The notes under the pieces were generated by a model. That model saw only the letters and a list, made by a program, of their open reading frames with translations, was not told the DNA's origin and ran no database searches. A program made the translations under genes and the position numbers. A stretch of 64,000 nt of DNA from Eretmocerus hayati (lineage: Eukaryota > Arthropoda > Insecta > Hymenoptera > Aphelinidae). The DNA lies in contig CM056742.1 of NCBI GenBank assembly GCA_029851415.1, positions 96,702,976-96,766,975 of the forward strand. The letters run 5' to 3'. Positions 21,115 to 33,239 of the stretch are shown one piece after another (within the stretch, counting starts at the first letter, position 1; each line of letters starts with the position of its first letter).

Positions 21115-22632
21115 TATGACACCTACGATGATTATGGACCGTCAGATGACCATTTGGATTCCTATAACAGGAGTTACCGGCAAGTCCCAGAAGTAGTGAA
21201 GAAATTCATCATTCATCTCCATAATTGTATCAACGATGGCATGACTTTCGAGGTACAGAATCTATATGAAAGCACGTTTCCAAAACTCTCAGAGCAACTC
21301 TTCGATAAAATACCATGGCCATCTGATCAAGTAGTAAGCCATCTCGTCGATGATGACCATGTATTCCTCACTCTGTACATGGAACTGTATTACCGACATA
21401 TCTATGCTCGATTGCAACCAAATCTTGAACAACGCTTCGGTTCCTTCTGTAACTATTGTGAACTTTTTAATTATATCCTCAACTCTACAGAGCCTGTACC
21501 TCTCGAATTGCCCGATCAGTGGCTGTGGGAACTGATCGACGAGTTTGTTTATCAATTCCAATCTTTCACACAATATAAAGCAAATCCCTCTCAGAAAACT
21601 CCAGAGGAAATCGATACCTTGGGGAATAATAACAAAGTCTGGGACGTCCTCTGTGTATTGAATGTATTACACTACCTCATCGATAAATCTAAGATCAAAA
21701 GTCAGCTGGAAATCTACGCCAGTGGTGGGGATCCTGATTCAGTAGCCGGTACTTTTGGGAAACATTCACTCTATAAGATGATGGGATATTTTTCTCTAGT
21801 CGGCTTACTCCGTGTTCATTCTCTCCTTGGTGACTTTCATCAAGCAATCAAGGTTGGTATCGAATCACACTTATTTCGTTCATTCATTCTCTCCATTTTT
21901 TCACCAATGAAAAATTAGGTTCTAGAGAACGTTGAGCTGTACAAAAAGAATGCTTACTCGCATGTTCCTGGTTGTCAAATATCCACGGCTTATTACGTGG
22001 GTTTTGCCTACATGATGATGAGGAGATATGCAGATGCAATCAGGACATATTCAAGCTCTCTATTATATGTCCAGCGAACCAAGCAGCTTTTCACATCAAG
22101 GAGTTATCAGAATGATCAGATTAACAAACAATCTGAGCAAATGTACCATCTATTAGCTATATGCCTCGTCTTGCATCCTCAATGTATCGATGAGAGTTTA
22201 CAACAAGCTCTGCGCGACAAGAACTATCACGAGAAGATGTATAAGATGCAGTGTGGGGGTTTGGAAGAGTTTGAGGCTTGCTTCCAATTCGCATGCCCAA
22301 AATTCCTCTGCTTACACCCACCTAATACGGGGAGCTCCAGTGAAGACTACGTCAAAGAAGCTATCAAGCACCAAACTTACGTTTTCATGGAAGAAGTCAT
22401 GCAACAAAAAATGCTACCCACCATTCGATCTTACCTGAAGTTGTATACAACCCTCCCTTTGACTAAATTAGCTTCTTTCATGATGAGCAACCAAGCTACG
22501 GAAGATATCGATTTGGGCGAAGAAGTCTCCAAGCTAACCATATATCTTCTCTGCTTTAAGCACAAAATGAAGAATATAGTTTGGAATAAGGGGGCCTCAG
22601 GGTTGGACGGTAAATTCCAGTCTGGTTCAGAG
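21115..22632 (+). CDS. eIF3l: Eukaryotic translation initiation factor 3 subunit L, two internal exons (partial gene)
   Basis: Exon 21115-21852, intron 21853-21918 (66 bases, GT...AG), exon 21919-22632. The joined frame reads like insect eIF3L throughout: an acidic N-terminal YDTYDDY, then [56 protein letters not shown]. Across the splice comes [13 protein letters not shown], then [48 protein letters not shown] and [10 protein letters not shown]. eIF3L is a PCI-domain part of the eIF3 complex that helps the 40S ribosome recruit mRNA in the cytoplasm. The upstream acceptor and the downstream donor (CAGAG|GTAAGT at 22633) show at least one more exon on each side. The last exon (about 45 residues) was not found in the window. 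Base composition and codon choice differ from the flanking repeats. The frame is intact, so this is probably a real gene with repeat-filled introns and not a processed copy. Confidence 0.9.
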
Positions 22633-24689
22633 GTAAGTTTCTTCGATGATTCTTGCGTAACCGATCCTCGTAGGGCTCATCTGTTCCAGTAGAACTGTGT
22701 ACGACGAGAAACTTTCCAGGGAATTACTTCAATTCCCCTCAGTAGGACGTCTGGAGCGTGCGGAAAAATTTCCTCGGAAACCGATTGAGATTCCTCGAGA
22801 GAATGTCGAAGTCTATCAATATTGTTAACTCATTGACATTGCCAAGATTTCATATCTCTCAAATGCGTTTTCGGAAAACCGTCAATCGGAAGAGTAACTG
22901 ATTCTCTGAAACTCGCAAAATCGACGTTACTCCGAATCTCCTAGATATCTTGAAAATTCACGGGAATATTCAAACCATTGCCAATGTTAGTATTCGACAT
23001 TGTCTTGAGATAAAACCGCGTAGATACTTGATGGAGCCTGTGAATCTAACACGAAAAATGGGAGTGATAATTGCTTGCGGTCGGCCCGTAAATGCTTGGA
23101 ATCCTCGCCCAAGTCCTGACTTTTGTTCAAATTGCTTTTTTGAGAAAATATCCCTCGATATGGTCCTATCTCACTACACTCCTCTTCACTGTATATCACA
23201 GGGATGCTTAGATGTCCACGGATTCAACTGCTGTATGAACACACGAGGGCTCGATTTGAATTTCCAAACATCCGCAAAATGTGGTCAAAAGTCTGAAATT
23301 ATTGCGTTTAAGCACCGAAAGACCCCGAATAGAGTCCTTCAAGAGGCAGATCATTCACCGCTAAGGGAACAGAGGGGCTTTTGACGTACGTATGTAGGTC
23401 ATAAGTCTCCAGACGAAGCGTAGAATGGGGGTGTGTGGCCGTGATACCGAATAGGTTGTTGAGGTGAATCAGCAGATCTTGTGCTCTGAGCAAAAACGTC
23501 CACTTGCAACACCCTGAGGCGTGTGTTTCACGGCCGGTCCACGGATTAGAGTCTTATGTTTCTATCTATGTTTATCTCGTCTCAAGAACAGTTCCCTCTG
23601 AGCTTGATGTTCTTTACTATGAACGGTATTGTTGGGAGGCGATTGGGAGTAAACCTCTGTGTTAATTTAAATGGGACTGCAGCGCCAATATGGCGGCGCT
23701 AAGAATGTCTTCCATGAGAATAACACGGACGAAAGATAAGAGCGCTTATCGCATGTTTAGTCCCAATATTGCAGTGGCAGTTGACTTGGCTGTCGTGTGC
23801 TGCATCTACAGCCGAGCCACAACAATAAGCTTGGAGTAATCTATCCGAGATGAGAGCCATACATCTACACAGTGAGATAATACAGAACGGTACTTGGAGG
23901 TGGATATGACAATGCAGGGTAACTTGGCTCTCAATTGCCGCATCTACACCCAAGGTTCCGCAAGTACACAGCGGTGGATCGCTGTTATTCGGTGGGCAGA
24001 CCGTAAACGCAAGCAACGGGTCAGTCCCTTACCTATGTCATCAGTGGGTTCCAACAGGTATTTGGCACTACTTGATGAGCTCTTATCGGCATTCCTGCGT
24101 GCATCATGCTAGCATCTTTCGCCTGCGTCATGCGAGGGCCACGGAATCATCAGGTACGGCTCCCCCTAGACCGACGCTCGGGGCTCTATTTCTGGTTTGT
24201 TGAGTGTATCCCTGCGTCTTCCTTCTACATCAGACGCAGGCCTCCATGGCCTGGTGAACGGCTCACATTTCTCCAAGTTTGAACGTCAAGTCGTGTGGTA
24301 TATCTAAGGGATTAGTGTAGCTCAGCCTTTAACCTCCATCGTCTAAATACACGACTACAGGATCACCTAGCGAAATTTAGGTGACATGGGTGGAATCTCT
24401 AGTCATGCATGAAGTTGACTATGATTCATGTGGCCACGACGGACGGCAAATTTCAGTCTCTTGGAGGTTTCGAGGTCGACTCGTTTCAGGAGTTAAGATG
24501 AAGAGGACCTCAGTATGCGAACATAAGAGAATTCCCTGCACCATTTAAGCAATCATCCATCCTGTTAAGTCTGTAAGCTGAAAAGTCGGAACGGACACAA
24601 CCGGAGAGATGTCTTTTCATTCGAATAGTTGTTGGAATTGCTGGAAAATAATTCACAGGAATTTTCGCAGATGTATATGAGTCATTTCG
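22633..24689 (+). other. eIF3l: Probable eIF3L intron, no further exon found
   Basis: Begins with the donor GTAAGT. Reading through gives a stop at 22690. I scanned for the expected C-terminal segment (an IHIADTK-like stretch) and saw none. Several frames under 150 residues (such as 22950-23384 +) carry no recognised motif. A last exon further right remains possible. Confidence 0.45.
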
Positions 24690-25224
24690 GAGCATTTCGA
24701 CAAATGCCGTCACCAAAGGGGTCTAGGGAAAATTCCTAAAAATCTTTTTCCATTAGTTCTATGTTTAAATAGTACAAAAATTGTTTTTTGGAATTTTTCG
24801 AAGCTTCCCGTAGGCCCTAAAGTCCAATAAAGGCCCATTTTTTACCCTTCTCAAGCCTGTTTTCGAAAAACTATAGATCCGACCAGACTCAATATTTTTC
24901 GACGTACTTGGGCGCATTTTCTTCGTTGAAACTGGTACTTTCGACAAAAAGTCACATGACATCGATAATCGAGCCTAGTAACATCTTGAAGCTTTCTACT
25001 TATAGCATATTTTAGGGATTTTTGGGCCTTCTTCCAAGTGACCTAGCTCCTACTAGAAACTGATAATTGACTCGTACCGGTAGTCATTTTGAAGATCTTG
25101 GGAAAACCTACAGTTTGACCACTGGAAAAAGTCGATCATCGGACTTCTCATAGGAGTTACAGTGGATACAAAGTGAACAGTTTCGTAAAAATGCCAAACT
25201 TTAAGCTCAGTTGAAAACATCGTG

Positions 25225-25970
25225 TTTTGCAATTGTGTGCGCGAAGTTGTAAAAAAATGAGACTCCTCTTCATTATTTACAGTGCGAGAAGTAATGCGTG
25301 AATGACTTCTCGCACAGTTTTACATTTACGCACTGGTGGAGTGTGCGTAAATGTAACTTCTCGCTCTAATGCATTTCCATTCACGCACAGTTCCAAAATA
25401 TGATGTCACGTTATTCCTCTGGATTTAACCTCTCTTGAAATAGTATATTACGCAACAAGTGCGAGAAGGTCAATTTCCGCACAAGTTGCCAAACGAGTGC
25501 GGAAACTTCTCGCACGTGTTGCATATACTATTTTTTGCAACTGTGCGCGAAGTTGTAATTAAATGCACCACTGTCCGAGCAAGATCATCTTGACAACAAA
25601 GTTTTCAAGAAAGGCCAAATTCAGACGGATGACGTGACATCATATTTTGGAACTGTGCGTGAATGAAAATGCATTAGAGCGAGAAGTTAGATTTACGCTT
25701 ACTTCACCAGTGCGTAAATGTAAAACTGTGCGAGAAGTCATTCACGCATTACTTCTCGCACTGCAAATAATGAAGAGGAGTCTCATTTTTTTACAACTTC
25801 GCGCACACAGTTGCAAAAAATAGTATACGCAACACGTGTGAGAAATTTCCGCACACGTTGCCAACTCGCGCGAGAAGTAACATTCTTGCACACTTCGAAA
25901 CTTCTCGCACTCGTTTAGCAACTTGTGCGGAAATTGACCTCCTCGCTTTTGTTGCGTAATATACTATTTC
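25225..25970. mobile_element. Nested inverted repeat in the left arm, GCGAGAAGT-rich
   Basis: The core inverted repeat runs from GTGCGCGAAGTTGTAAAAAA near 25239 to TTTTTTACAACTTCGCGCAC near 25806. Between and beside it sit two copies of a shorter self-complementary unit starting ATAGTATATTACGCAACA (about 25440-25531 and, inverted, about 25822-25967). The word GCGAGAAGT and its complement recur more than ten times. The mirrored right arm lacks the block, which confirms that it is an insertion. Confidence 0.8.
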
Positions 25971-26908
25971 TTTCGTCATCATCCAACCTATGAGGAATAT
26001 GTCCTCAAAGTCGAGTACTATTGATTAGAACAATGATCTGGGTGGCTTTCTTGGTTCCTGATTTTTGGTAGACTGTTTGATGTACCCTTTTTTGACTTTT
26101 TGCTGAAAATGACCTCATATACAGTACCGTGCAAAAATTCCTGAACGGGGGTATGAAATCCTCTCTTGCAAAAACGTCGATTGCTCGAGCCCAGATCAAC
26201 GTAGAGGAATTTTGAAAAAAGCATCTTAAAGACGAGAAAAAATGCTAACTTATTAAGGTCTTCGATTTTTCTTTCAGCCCTTTTTGGTACCTCAAATAGC
26301 TGATGTAATTTCAAGGATTTCGAGAAAAAAACCGTCTTTACTCCATCGACTGTAATTTGGACGCGGATAAAGATAGAACAGTTTGGCAAAAAGCATCTTG
26401 AAGAGCGGAAAAAATGCCATTTTCAACGATTTTTTGATTATTTTTTACGTCGTGTGAATGAGAGTGTGAGAGCTCTTAAAGTAGCCAGATTCTCGGATTT
26501 TCAATGAAGTACGTGTAAAAATGGCGAAAAACTACGGTTTTGGCTACTTTGAGAGCTCTCACACTCTTATTCACACCACGTAAAAAATAATCGAAAAATC
26601 ATTGCAAATGGCATTTTTTCCGCTTTTCAAGATGCTTCTTGCAAAATTGTTCTATCATCATCCGCGTCCAAATTACAGCCGATAGAGTAAAAACGGTTTT
26701 TTTCTCGAAATCCTTGAAATTACATCAGCTATTCGAGGTACCAAAAAGGGCTGAGAGAAAAATCGCAAACCATAAAAAGTTAGCATTTTTTCTCATCTTT
26801 AAGATGCTTTTTTCAAAATTCCTCTACGTTAATCTGGGCTCGAGTAATCGACGTTTTTGCAAGAGAGGATTTCGAACCCCCGTTCAGGAATTTTTGCACG
26901 GTACTGTA

Positions 26909-27595
26909 AATGGTTTGCATGTGCTTCCATCCGAACTAATGGTCATCAATATATGTGGGTATACTCCCCAAAGTAGCCCCAAATATGTGAGGAAACTTCC
27001 AGAGGCAAGTCCCAAGCCAGACGCGAGCTAGGCATCCGAGCCAATGGGTCCAAAATAGGCATGATTTGGTCTATCATGGGTCAGGCGAACGTGAGAGGGG
27101 TTTTACTCATTCTAGCTCATAAATGAGACGAGTGTCTGAAATAGGGACAGAAACATGTTTTTCCGACTCAAAATGACCATCTCAACACGGTCCCGTTGTC
27201 AACTTGTCTCTCAATTTCTGCCATTTTGCTTTAGAGCCACCAAAACTCTGAAAACGGCTTTACCGTCGTTCAAGCATTGAATGACATTTTAGAGCCAATC
27301 TGAAACCAGGATCGTGTTTAGATGATCATTTTGAGTCGGAAAAATATGTTGAAATCCCTATTCCAGCCACTCATCTCGTTTGTGAGCAGGAACATGGAAA
27401 ATCGGAACCTCGTTCTCCTGCCCCATAATAGACCAAATCATGCCCATTTTGGACCCATTGGCTCGGATACCCAGCTCGCGCCTGGCTTGGGGCTTGCCTG
27501 TGGAAGTTTCCTTACATATTTAAGGCTACTTTGGGGAGTATTTCCACACGTATTGATGCCCATTAGTTCAGATGAAAGCATATGCGAGCCATATT
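26909..27595. mobile_element. Nested inverted repeat in the right arm, flanked by TA
   Basis: Begins AATGGTTTGCATGTGC after TA (26907-26908) and ends GCATATGCGAGCCATATT before TA (27596-27597). The inverted arms match over about 170 bases at each end (CAAGTCCCAAGCCAGACGCG against CGCGCCTGGCTTGGGGCTTG), with a further complementary stretch inside (AGACACT / TTGAGTCGGAAAAA). The left arm of the host palindrome has the uninterrupted site (TACAGTACCG...), confirming the borders. Confidence 0.85.
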
Positions 27596-28439
27596 TATGA
27601 GGTGATTTACAGCAAAAAGTCAAAAAGGGTACTTTAAATAGTCTACCGAAAATAGTACTCGTCTTTGAGAACATATTTTCATAGTTGAGATGATGAAGAA
27701 AGAAAAAGGATTTTTCCTAGTTTAGCTCAAGTTTGGCATTTTTACAAAACAGCTCATTTTGTATCTACTGTAACTCCCATGAAAAGTCCGAAAATCGACT
27801 CTTACCAGTCGTCAAAATGTAGGTTTTCCCAAGACCTTCAAGATGACTACCGGTATGAGTCAATCATCACTTTTCTAGTAGAAGCTAGGTCACTTGGAAG
27901 TAGGTCCAAAAATCGCTGAAATATGCTCTCAGTGGAAAGCTTTAAGAAGTTGCCAGGCTGGATTATCGATGTCGGGTAATTCTTTTTTCGAAAGTACTAG
28001 TTTCAACAAGAAAATGCGCCCAAGTACGTCGAAAAATACTGGGTCTAGTCGGAGCTATAATTCTTCGAAAACAGGCTTGAAAAGGGTCAAAAATGGGCCT
28101 TTACTGGGCCCTGGGGCCCACGGAAAGCTTCGGAAAAATCCAAAAGAAGATTTTTATACTATTGAGACATACAACTGATGGAAAAACATTCTTAGGGATT
28201 TTTCCAGGCCCCCCTGGTGACGGCATTTGTCGAAATGCTCTTTGTGTTTTGATGGAGCAGTGACTTCAGAATGATTTCATCCTTATTTTATTCGATATAC
28301 GGTCTAATGCCCTCTTACGATTTATAGAATAACTTACACTAGCAAGGTGGTATTATTGACCTAAGCTATATAAATGAATTTATTACATCATTGGTAACTG
28401 AAAATACCTTATCTGGCAATGATTTTTATTGCCAAGTTC

Positions 28440-29310
28440 TTTGTGCGTGACGTATAGTCGAACCACTTATAATTGTCATCACCTCATGACTGCAATCTGA
28501 TAATCGAAGATCTTTTTGAAATAAATACACTCATTCTTTTGCATTTTGACAATTTAGTGTTAACTCTTTTTCTAATATCAGGAACCTCTACATCAATTTG
28601 ACTCAACAAATATGGAGTTTTCACATAATTCCAGAGTATCATGATATCTTGATATCTGAGAAAAGATTCGAAGCTGCATAATCTCAATATCTGAGGAATT
28701 TGTGCTGTACCGCTTGCCCAACATTTATAAGGTATTGTTCTGCAGGTAGCCATACCTGAGAGGCATAAGTTATTTGGGATCTCACTAAAGTCATGTACAA
28801 ATCGATTAGAGTTTCGGGATTCCTGAAATCAGCTGATTTCCTCTTCATAAATGCAAGCATTCTCATAGCTTTATTCTTAATATTTCTCACGTGCTCATGA
28901 AATTTGAATTCGCCATAAAATGTTACCCAAAGATCGTTGAACTCATCTACTCTCTCCAATTGATGATCTTTCAGCGCGTAGTTACAATGGAAGATTTAAT
29001 TTTCCATCAACTTAAAGAATATAGTTTTACACCTATTTCCACTAAATTCCATACCGGAAACATCTCCCCACTCAACTTCTTCATCAGGATCTTCTCGAAG
29101 TTCATCAGAATCTAGTCTTGTAGTAATCTCTTTTAACATTTCCAAATCATCTGCAAACAATGAACATTTTGAATTCATCTTAACTTTAGAAACGGTATTT
29201 ATGAGGACATTGAAGAAAAAATTCCCGTATAAGACCCTTGTGGAACACCTGAGTGAACATTGAAGCTTTCGGATTCTTTACCACTGATTCGGACACTTTG
29301 CATCCTGCCT
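28440..29310 (-). pseudogene. LINE reverse transcriptase remnant
   Basis: On the minus strand the pieces 29178-28996, 28959-28684 and 28753-28484 read as the back half of a non-LTR RT: a GVPQGS-like stretch near 29220-29250 in a broken frame, the box SLFADDLEML near 29160, then the thumb region (RVDEFNDLWVTF, KFHEHVRNIKNKAMRMLAFM) and YASQVWLP. Frame changes occur at about 28990 and 28700. The clade is not resolved (Jockey/CR1-like). No full domain survives. Confidence 0.75.
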
Positions 29311-29850
29311 GTCGAGAATGATCTTATCCAAGCTAGTAACGACCCACTTACACCCAAAGGGACTAAGCGGTTAAGCATGGCGAATCGGCCCTTGTCAGGT
29401 ATGGCCCCCGGATTAATTTACCCCAGTTTTTAACACCAAAGTGAGTGAGAAAAAAGGATCATTAGGTCCCGAGGTCGCCTATATTTTTTATAACACCCTG
29501 AAACGACTCTGAAAAAGGCTAAAACCGATGTTCCATCAACTGAATCGCGATTTTAGCGCATCTTGATGAATCTTTCTGAAAATTTCTTGACATACTTCTG
29601 AAACATTGACAACTTGAAACAAAGTATTTGGGTATCGCCAACTCTTCATTTAGACCCCAGAAAAGATTCTTGAAAACTAAAAATCAATTTTTCTCATAGA
29701 AATTGGCCGAGGAAACGGGAAATTCTTGTTTCAACGTGTTTGCCAGGAAAAAATACATCGAATATAGGTGTTTTCAGCTATTCCCAAGTGGTGGAAAGTG
29801 GTCAAAATTGACAAAAATCATTTTCGAGGCAAATTCTGATTGAGTATTTA
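29311..29850. other. No gene recognised
   Basis: AT-rich, without a supported coding frame; style similar to the arms of the palindromic elements, but I found no partner for it in the window. Confidence 0.35.
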
Positions 29851-30180
29851 GCATTTCCTGCGCATGCGCGTCAATCTACGCTCTAGGAACTATTCCCAAT
29901 CGGTAGCCAGTGTAATTTCCTTCAAAATGACTACTTGACAAAGTCAAATTGATGCATTGGAACTCGAGATATACCAATTTTTAGAGGGAAAAAAATTCAA
30001 GGTACCAAATCCGTGAAGCGACGGTAAGCGTGGCGAGCCCAGTAATGGTTGGATGCTCATATTTCCACTTTTGCTACATGAAATTGACTTTGGCAGGGAG
30101 TCATTTTGAAGGAAATCGTGCGGGCTATCGTTTGAGAGTAGTCTCAGAACCCAGAAATCACGCGCAAGCGCAGGAAATAG
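29851..30180. mobile_element. Small inverted-repeat element, about 330 bp
   Basis: GCATTTCCTGCGCATGCGCG on the left is mirrored by CGCGCAAGCGCAGGAAAT on the right. The arms also share ATTTCCTTCAAAATGACT and its complement. It has no coding frame. The borders are by eye. Confidence 0.7.
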
Positions 30181-30259
30181 CAGTTTATTGTCTATGTGGC
30201 AAGATTCTCACGCTTATTGTGGTGTCAGATGACCAAGATTCACGTCCGCGTTGTTCTCG

Positions 30260-31248
30260 ATTCCATAATTCCCCAATCTCTGTGATCTCCTCATACACAC
30301 GATAAAATACTGGATGAATTGACGAGATTCTCCTGAAAATTCTAGGGACTTAATAAACACAGGTGGTGACCAAATGAGCAAATCGGCTGACCCAGGGTCA
30401 CTACCGAGTACCGGCCCATATATTCCGTATAAAACATGAGTGTACAGAAGGTAGAGCCTTGTTCTGTCACCTTCTTCATATATATGTCACCTATTTGGTG
30501 GGGTTGGACTCTGGAGCTAAGATATTGACAGGAAGAGTAAGCCAAATCAACGGTAGATATACTTTATTACAACTGCATGCTGGCCGACAGAACCTCCGGC
30601 CAGCTTGAGGGCACAACAGGCACTGAGATCATACGCCGCGTGAGGAAACGTGGCGTTCTCTCCAAAAAACCAGCTTACTCCATTTTCCATTCTCCAGCGC
30701 CGATTATATCATCTATCAAGATTTTTTCATGATGACGACACGGCGCTATGCTGTTCTATTCTCGACTTTCTATTGAAGCATATTGACGGCTGTCTCATAT
30801 TCATTACGGAAAACTCTGAGCGAGCGGCTACGCGCACTGTACTCGTGCTATGCCCTATGTATATTCTACGTGGGGATATTATATGTAGGGAATAGTATGT
30901 ATATGTATATGAAGTAGATTGGGTCCAGAGGACATGTATACCCTTCCCATGACTATAGTCTATAAGCTATTCTGTATAGATATCTATACAGAATAGCTCA
31001 TAAACTATAGTAATGGGGATGGTATATATGAAGAAGGTGACAGATCAAGGCTCTACCTTCTCTACACTTATGTCTTGTACTGAATATACGGGCCAGTACT
31101 CGGTAGTGACCCTCGGTCAGCCGATCTGTTCATTACGTCACCACCTGTGTTTATAGAGTCCCTAGAATTTCCAGGAGAATCTAGTCAATTTATCCAGTAT
31201 TTTATCGTGTGGATGTGGAGATCACAGAGATTGGGGAATTACGGAATT
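30260..31248. mobile_element. Palindromic element with a 34-bp perfect hairpin at its centre and an insertion in the left arm
   Basis: CCCCAATCTCTGTGATCTCC at the left is repeated inverted at the right (arms from about 30260 and to about 31248). The centre at 30965-30998 is a perfect self-complementary stretch, and pairing extends to about 30940-31020. The left arm holds about 455 extra bases (about 30484-30938) that the right arm lacks. There is no coding frame. Confidence 0.75.
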
Positions 31249-31395
31249 ACGGAATTTATACTGTAAATTTTCAGGAATACAACTTTTCATATTCTTTGGA
31301 TAAGCAGATGATCAGAACGATATGCAGTCTAGTTTCATGTTACTCTCTACAGTAGCAATTTAATCGCTATGAATCTCTCTCGTTGATTTCTTCCA

Positions 31396-31770
31396 CTACC
31401 TCCTCTGAATTTGAAATTCTTCATAACTTTTTAAAGTCTCGCGTGCTTGAAAGATCAAATGTAACTTCTCCAAGGTGATTTCTCGATTCAACTCATGAGT
31501 GAACCAAATTGGGTAGAAAAAGATGAACGTTTTGGTAAAGGGGACATGGCAGCTCATAATTTCAAGAATGATACTATCAAATTTGTCCACTGCAAGTTCA
31601 AAGTCTAAAGATTCAGCTAGCACTAATGTCCAGTTGTATTTCATTAACTCGTCAATGATCACAGAGAAATTTGCTGTGTTGTAATTGAATTTGATCTCAG
31701 TAGAGAATAGGGTTTTTCCTTCCTGTGGAATTGTAATTTCATATACCAAATGGAATAGATCTATATTCAT
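31396..31770 (-). pseudogene. LINE linker between endonuclease and RT, fragment
   Basis: One open minus-strand frame of 124 residues. It shows the pattern usual between the endonuclease and RT of Jockey/CR1-like elements: NYNTANFSVIIDELMKYNWT, a W...VDKFDSIILEIM stretch, VPFTK, and PIWFTHELNREITLEKLHL. It ends in a stop at 31396. The copy is a fragment; whether it belongs to the same LINE as 28440-29310 cannot be told. Confidence 0.6.
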
Positions 31771-32315
31771 TACAGGATCAAGACTAAGAGAGAACTAAAT
31801 ATATAATAAAGACTTGGAGAAATGATATTTTGAGTTCGAAAGTCCAAGAATTCGAAAAACTTTGGCTTATACCTGTGTGCTTGCTTTTGAATATGGAAGA
31901 TTCCTGAGCTGATAGTATTTCGGATGCACATTCAAATGTAATGAATATGGTATTCTTCACGGAGATTGTTCATCCGAAGTTTCTGAGGTCACTCTGCACA
32001 GTTCTGTGCACAGCGGTTGTAGAATATATGAGAATTTGGAGGTACAATTTCTTGAAATATCATACTGAAAATGTTTTTCAAACATAGAAATATTAAAAAT
32101 AGAGGTGGTAAGTGGTGTTCTGGCGCGGGACCTATTGTGGGACGTACGGAAGATTGCTGGGTGAGGGGGAGGGTCGCGGATAGGGGCGTCCGCGTGTTTC
32201 TCTTCCTCAAGCTACACATGTGAGTGAAAGCTATCTATACCGAGGGTACATGTCGGAGCTCATTCCAGAGAGATCGGTATGAGAGCTATGACAATCATCT
32301 GATATATATTGCGAG

Positions 32316-32820
32316 TTTGGGGATATACCTATAAGTATATAATCACTATTTTACCGAGCAAACGAGTCGCATAGATGTATATTTGCGACCAAGAATCGGC
32401 TTCGCTGCACTGCTCACTCTGCAACCAATATTTACTCGTTATTGCTCGGATTGTTCGAATTCCTCGTACTTTCAATCGATCGACCGAGGATACTGCTGCT
32501 TGGGAGATCTGCTTTTTGATCAGAAATGCCAAAAGGTTGCTATTGCCACATATTATTCGATGAAATCATGTCCAATAAGATATATGCGTGCATTCTTATG
32601 TACGATAAGCTCATAAGCAAAATGAGTCAAGATCTTGTATCTTCGTGATTCAATAGATCAATACGTTGGCAATGCGTATACAGGCAATTTTCGTTATAGC
32701 CATATGTGTGTCTACTCAAACTAAAGCTAATGAAGCTTACTACATGAACAAATAATAATCAAGCCTAACAAAATTGGCTTACCCATGCGTTTGAACGATC
32801 GAAGGTCAATTTTAAGAAAA
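32316..32820. repeat. Dispersed repeat, copy 1 (about 500 bp)
   Basis: GGGGATATACCTATAAGTAT through GATCGAAGGTCAATTTTA recurs in the same orientation at 46351-47020, there with a 165-bp insertion. It has no supported coding frame; the 60-77 residue frames here are chance. Confidence 0.8.
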
Positions 32821-33239
32821 TTGCACACGTTGCATAGTTCCCCCAAGTTATTGGAGTCGAATCTGAGTTATGAAGATTGATGGAGTTGAATTAGAAAAAA
32901 ACCAAAAAATTTTCAGATCAGGCCATCGGATCGTGTAACAGAAATTCCCGTGATTTTACCATAAAATTCTGAAACCTTACTCTACTATGAGTTTCAAAAT
33001 GATATGATGCATAATAATTCATCAAATAAGAGTACATCCATTTGGTGAATCATGGATGAATGATTCAACTATCCTAATTATGGATCGATAACATGGAGCA
33101 AAATGCTTCAAATATATCAAATGAGGAACAAATTTTTTTTTTCGTCATGGACAATAACTATGAATGATCTTGGTTAATCACTGAACTTATTTCTCATACG
33201 TATATGATACATAAGATGACGTCATATTCGTATACAAGA
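32821..33239. other. No gene recognised
   Basis: AT-rich spacer between a dispersed repeat and the LTR element. No supported frame. Confidence 0.4.

Larger units (their letters stand above)
24690..28241. mobile_element. 3.55-kb palindromic element with different insertions in each arm
   Basis: GAGCATTTCGACAAATGCC at 24690 is mirrored at 28241. The arms meet near 26510 around a 58-base loop (stem GAGTGTGAGAGCTCT...). Each arm has its own nested inverted-repeat block absent from the other: 25225-25970 in the left and 26909-27595 in the right. Frames of 90-130 residues occur in mirrored pairs (26018-26389 - with 26639-27031 +), with no recognised domain. No transposase is present. Confidence 0.88.

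Noticed and set aside
21289..21573. Minus-strand frame of 94 residues
   Set aside because: Antisense shadow of the eIF3L exon.
26018..27031. Mirrored frames of 123 and 130 residues in the 3.55-kb palindrome
   Set aside because: Mirror images from the arms, without any recognisable protein motif.
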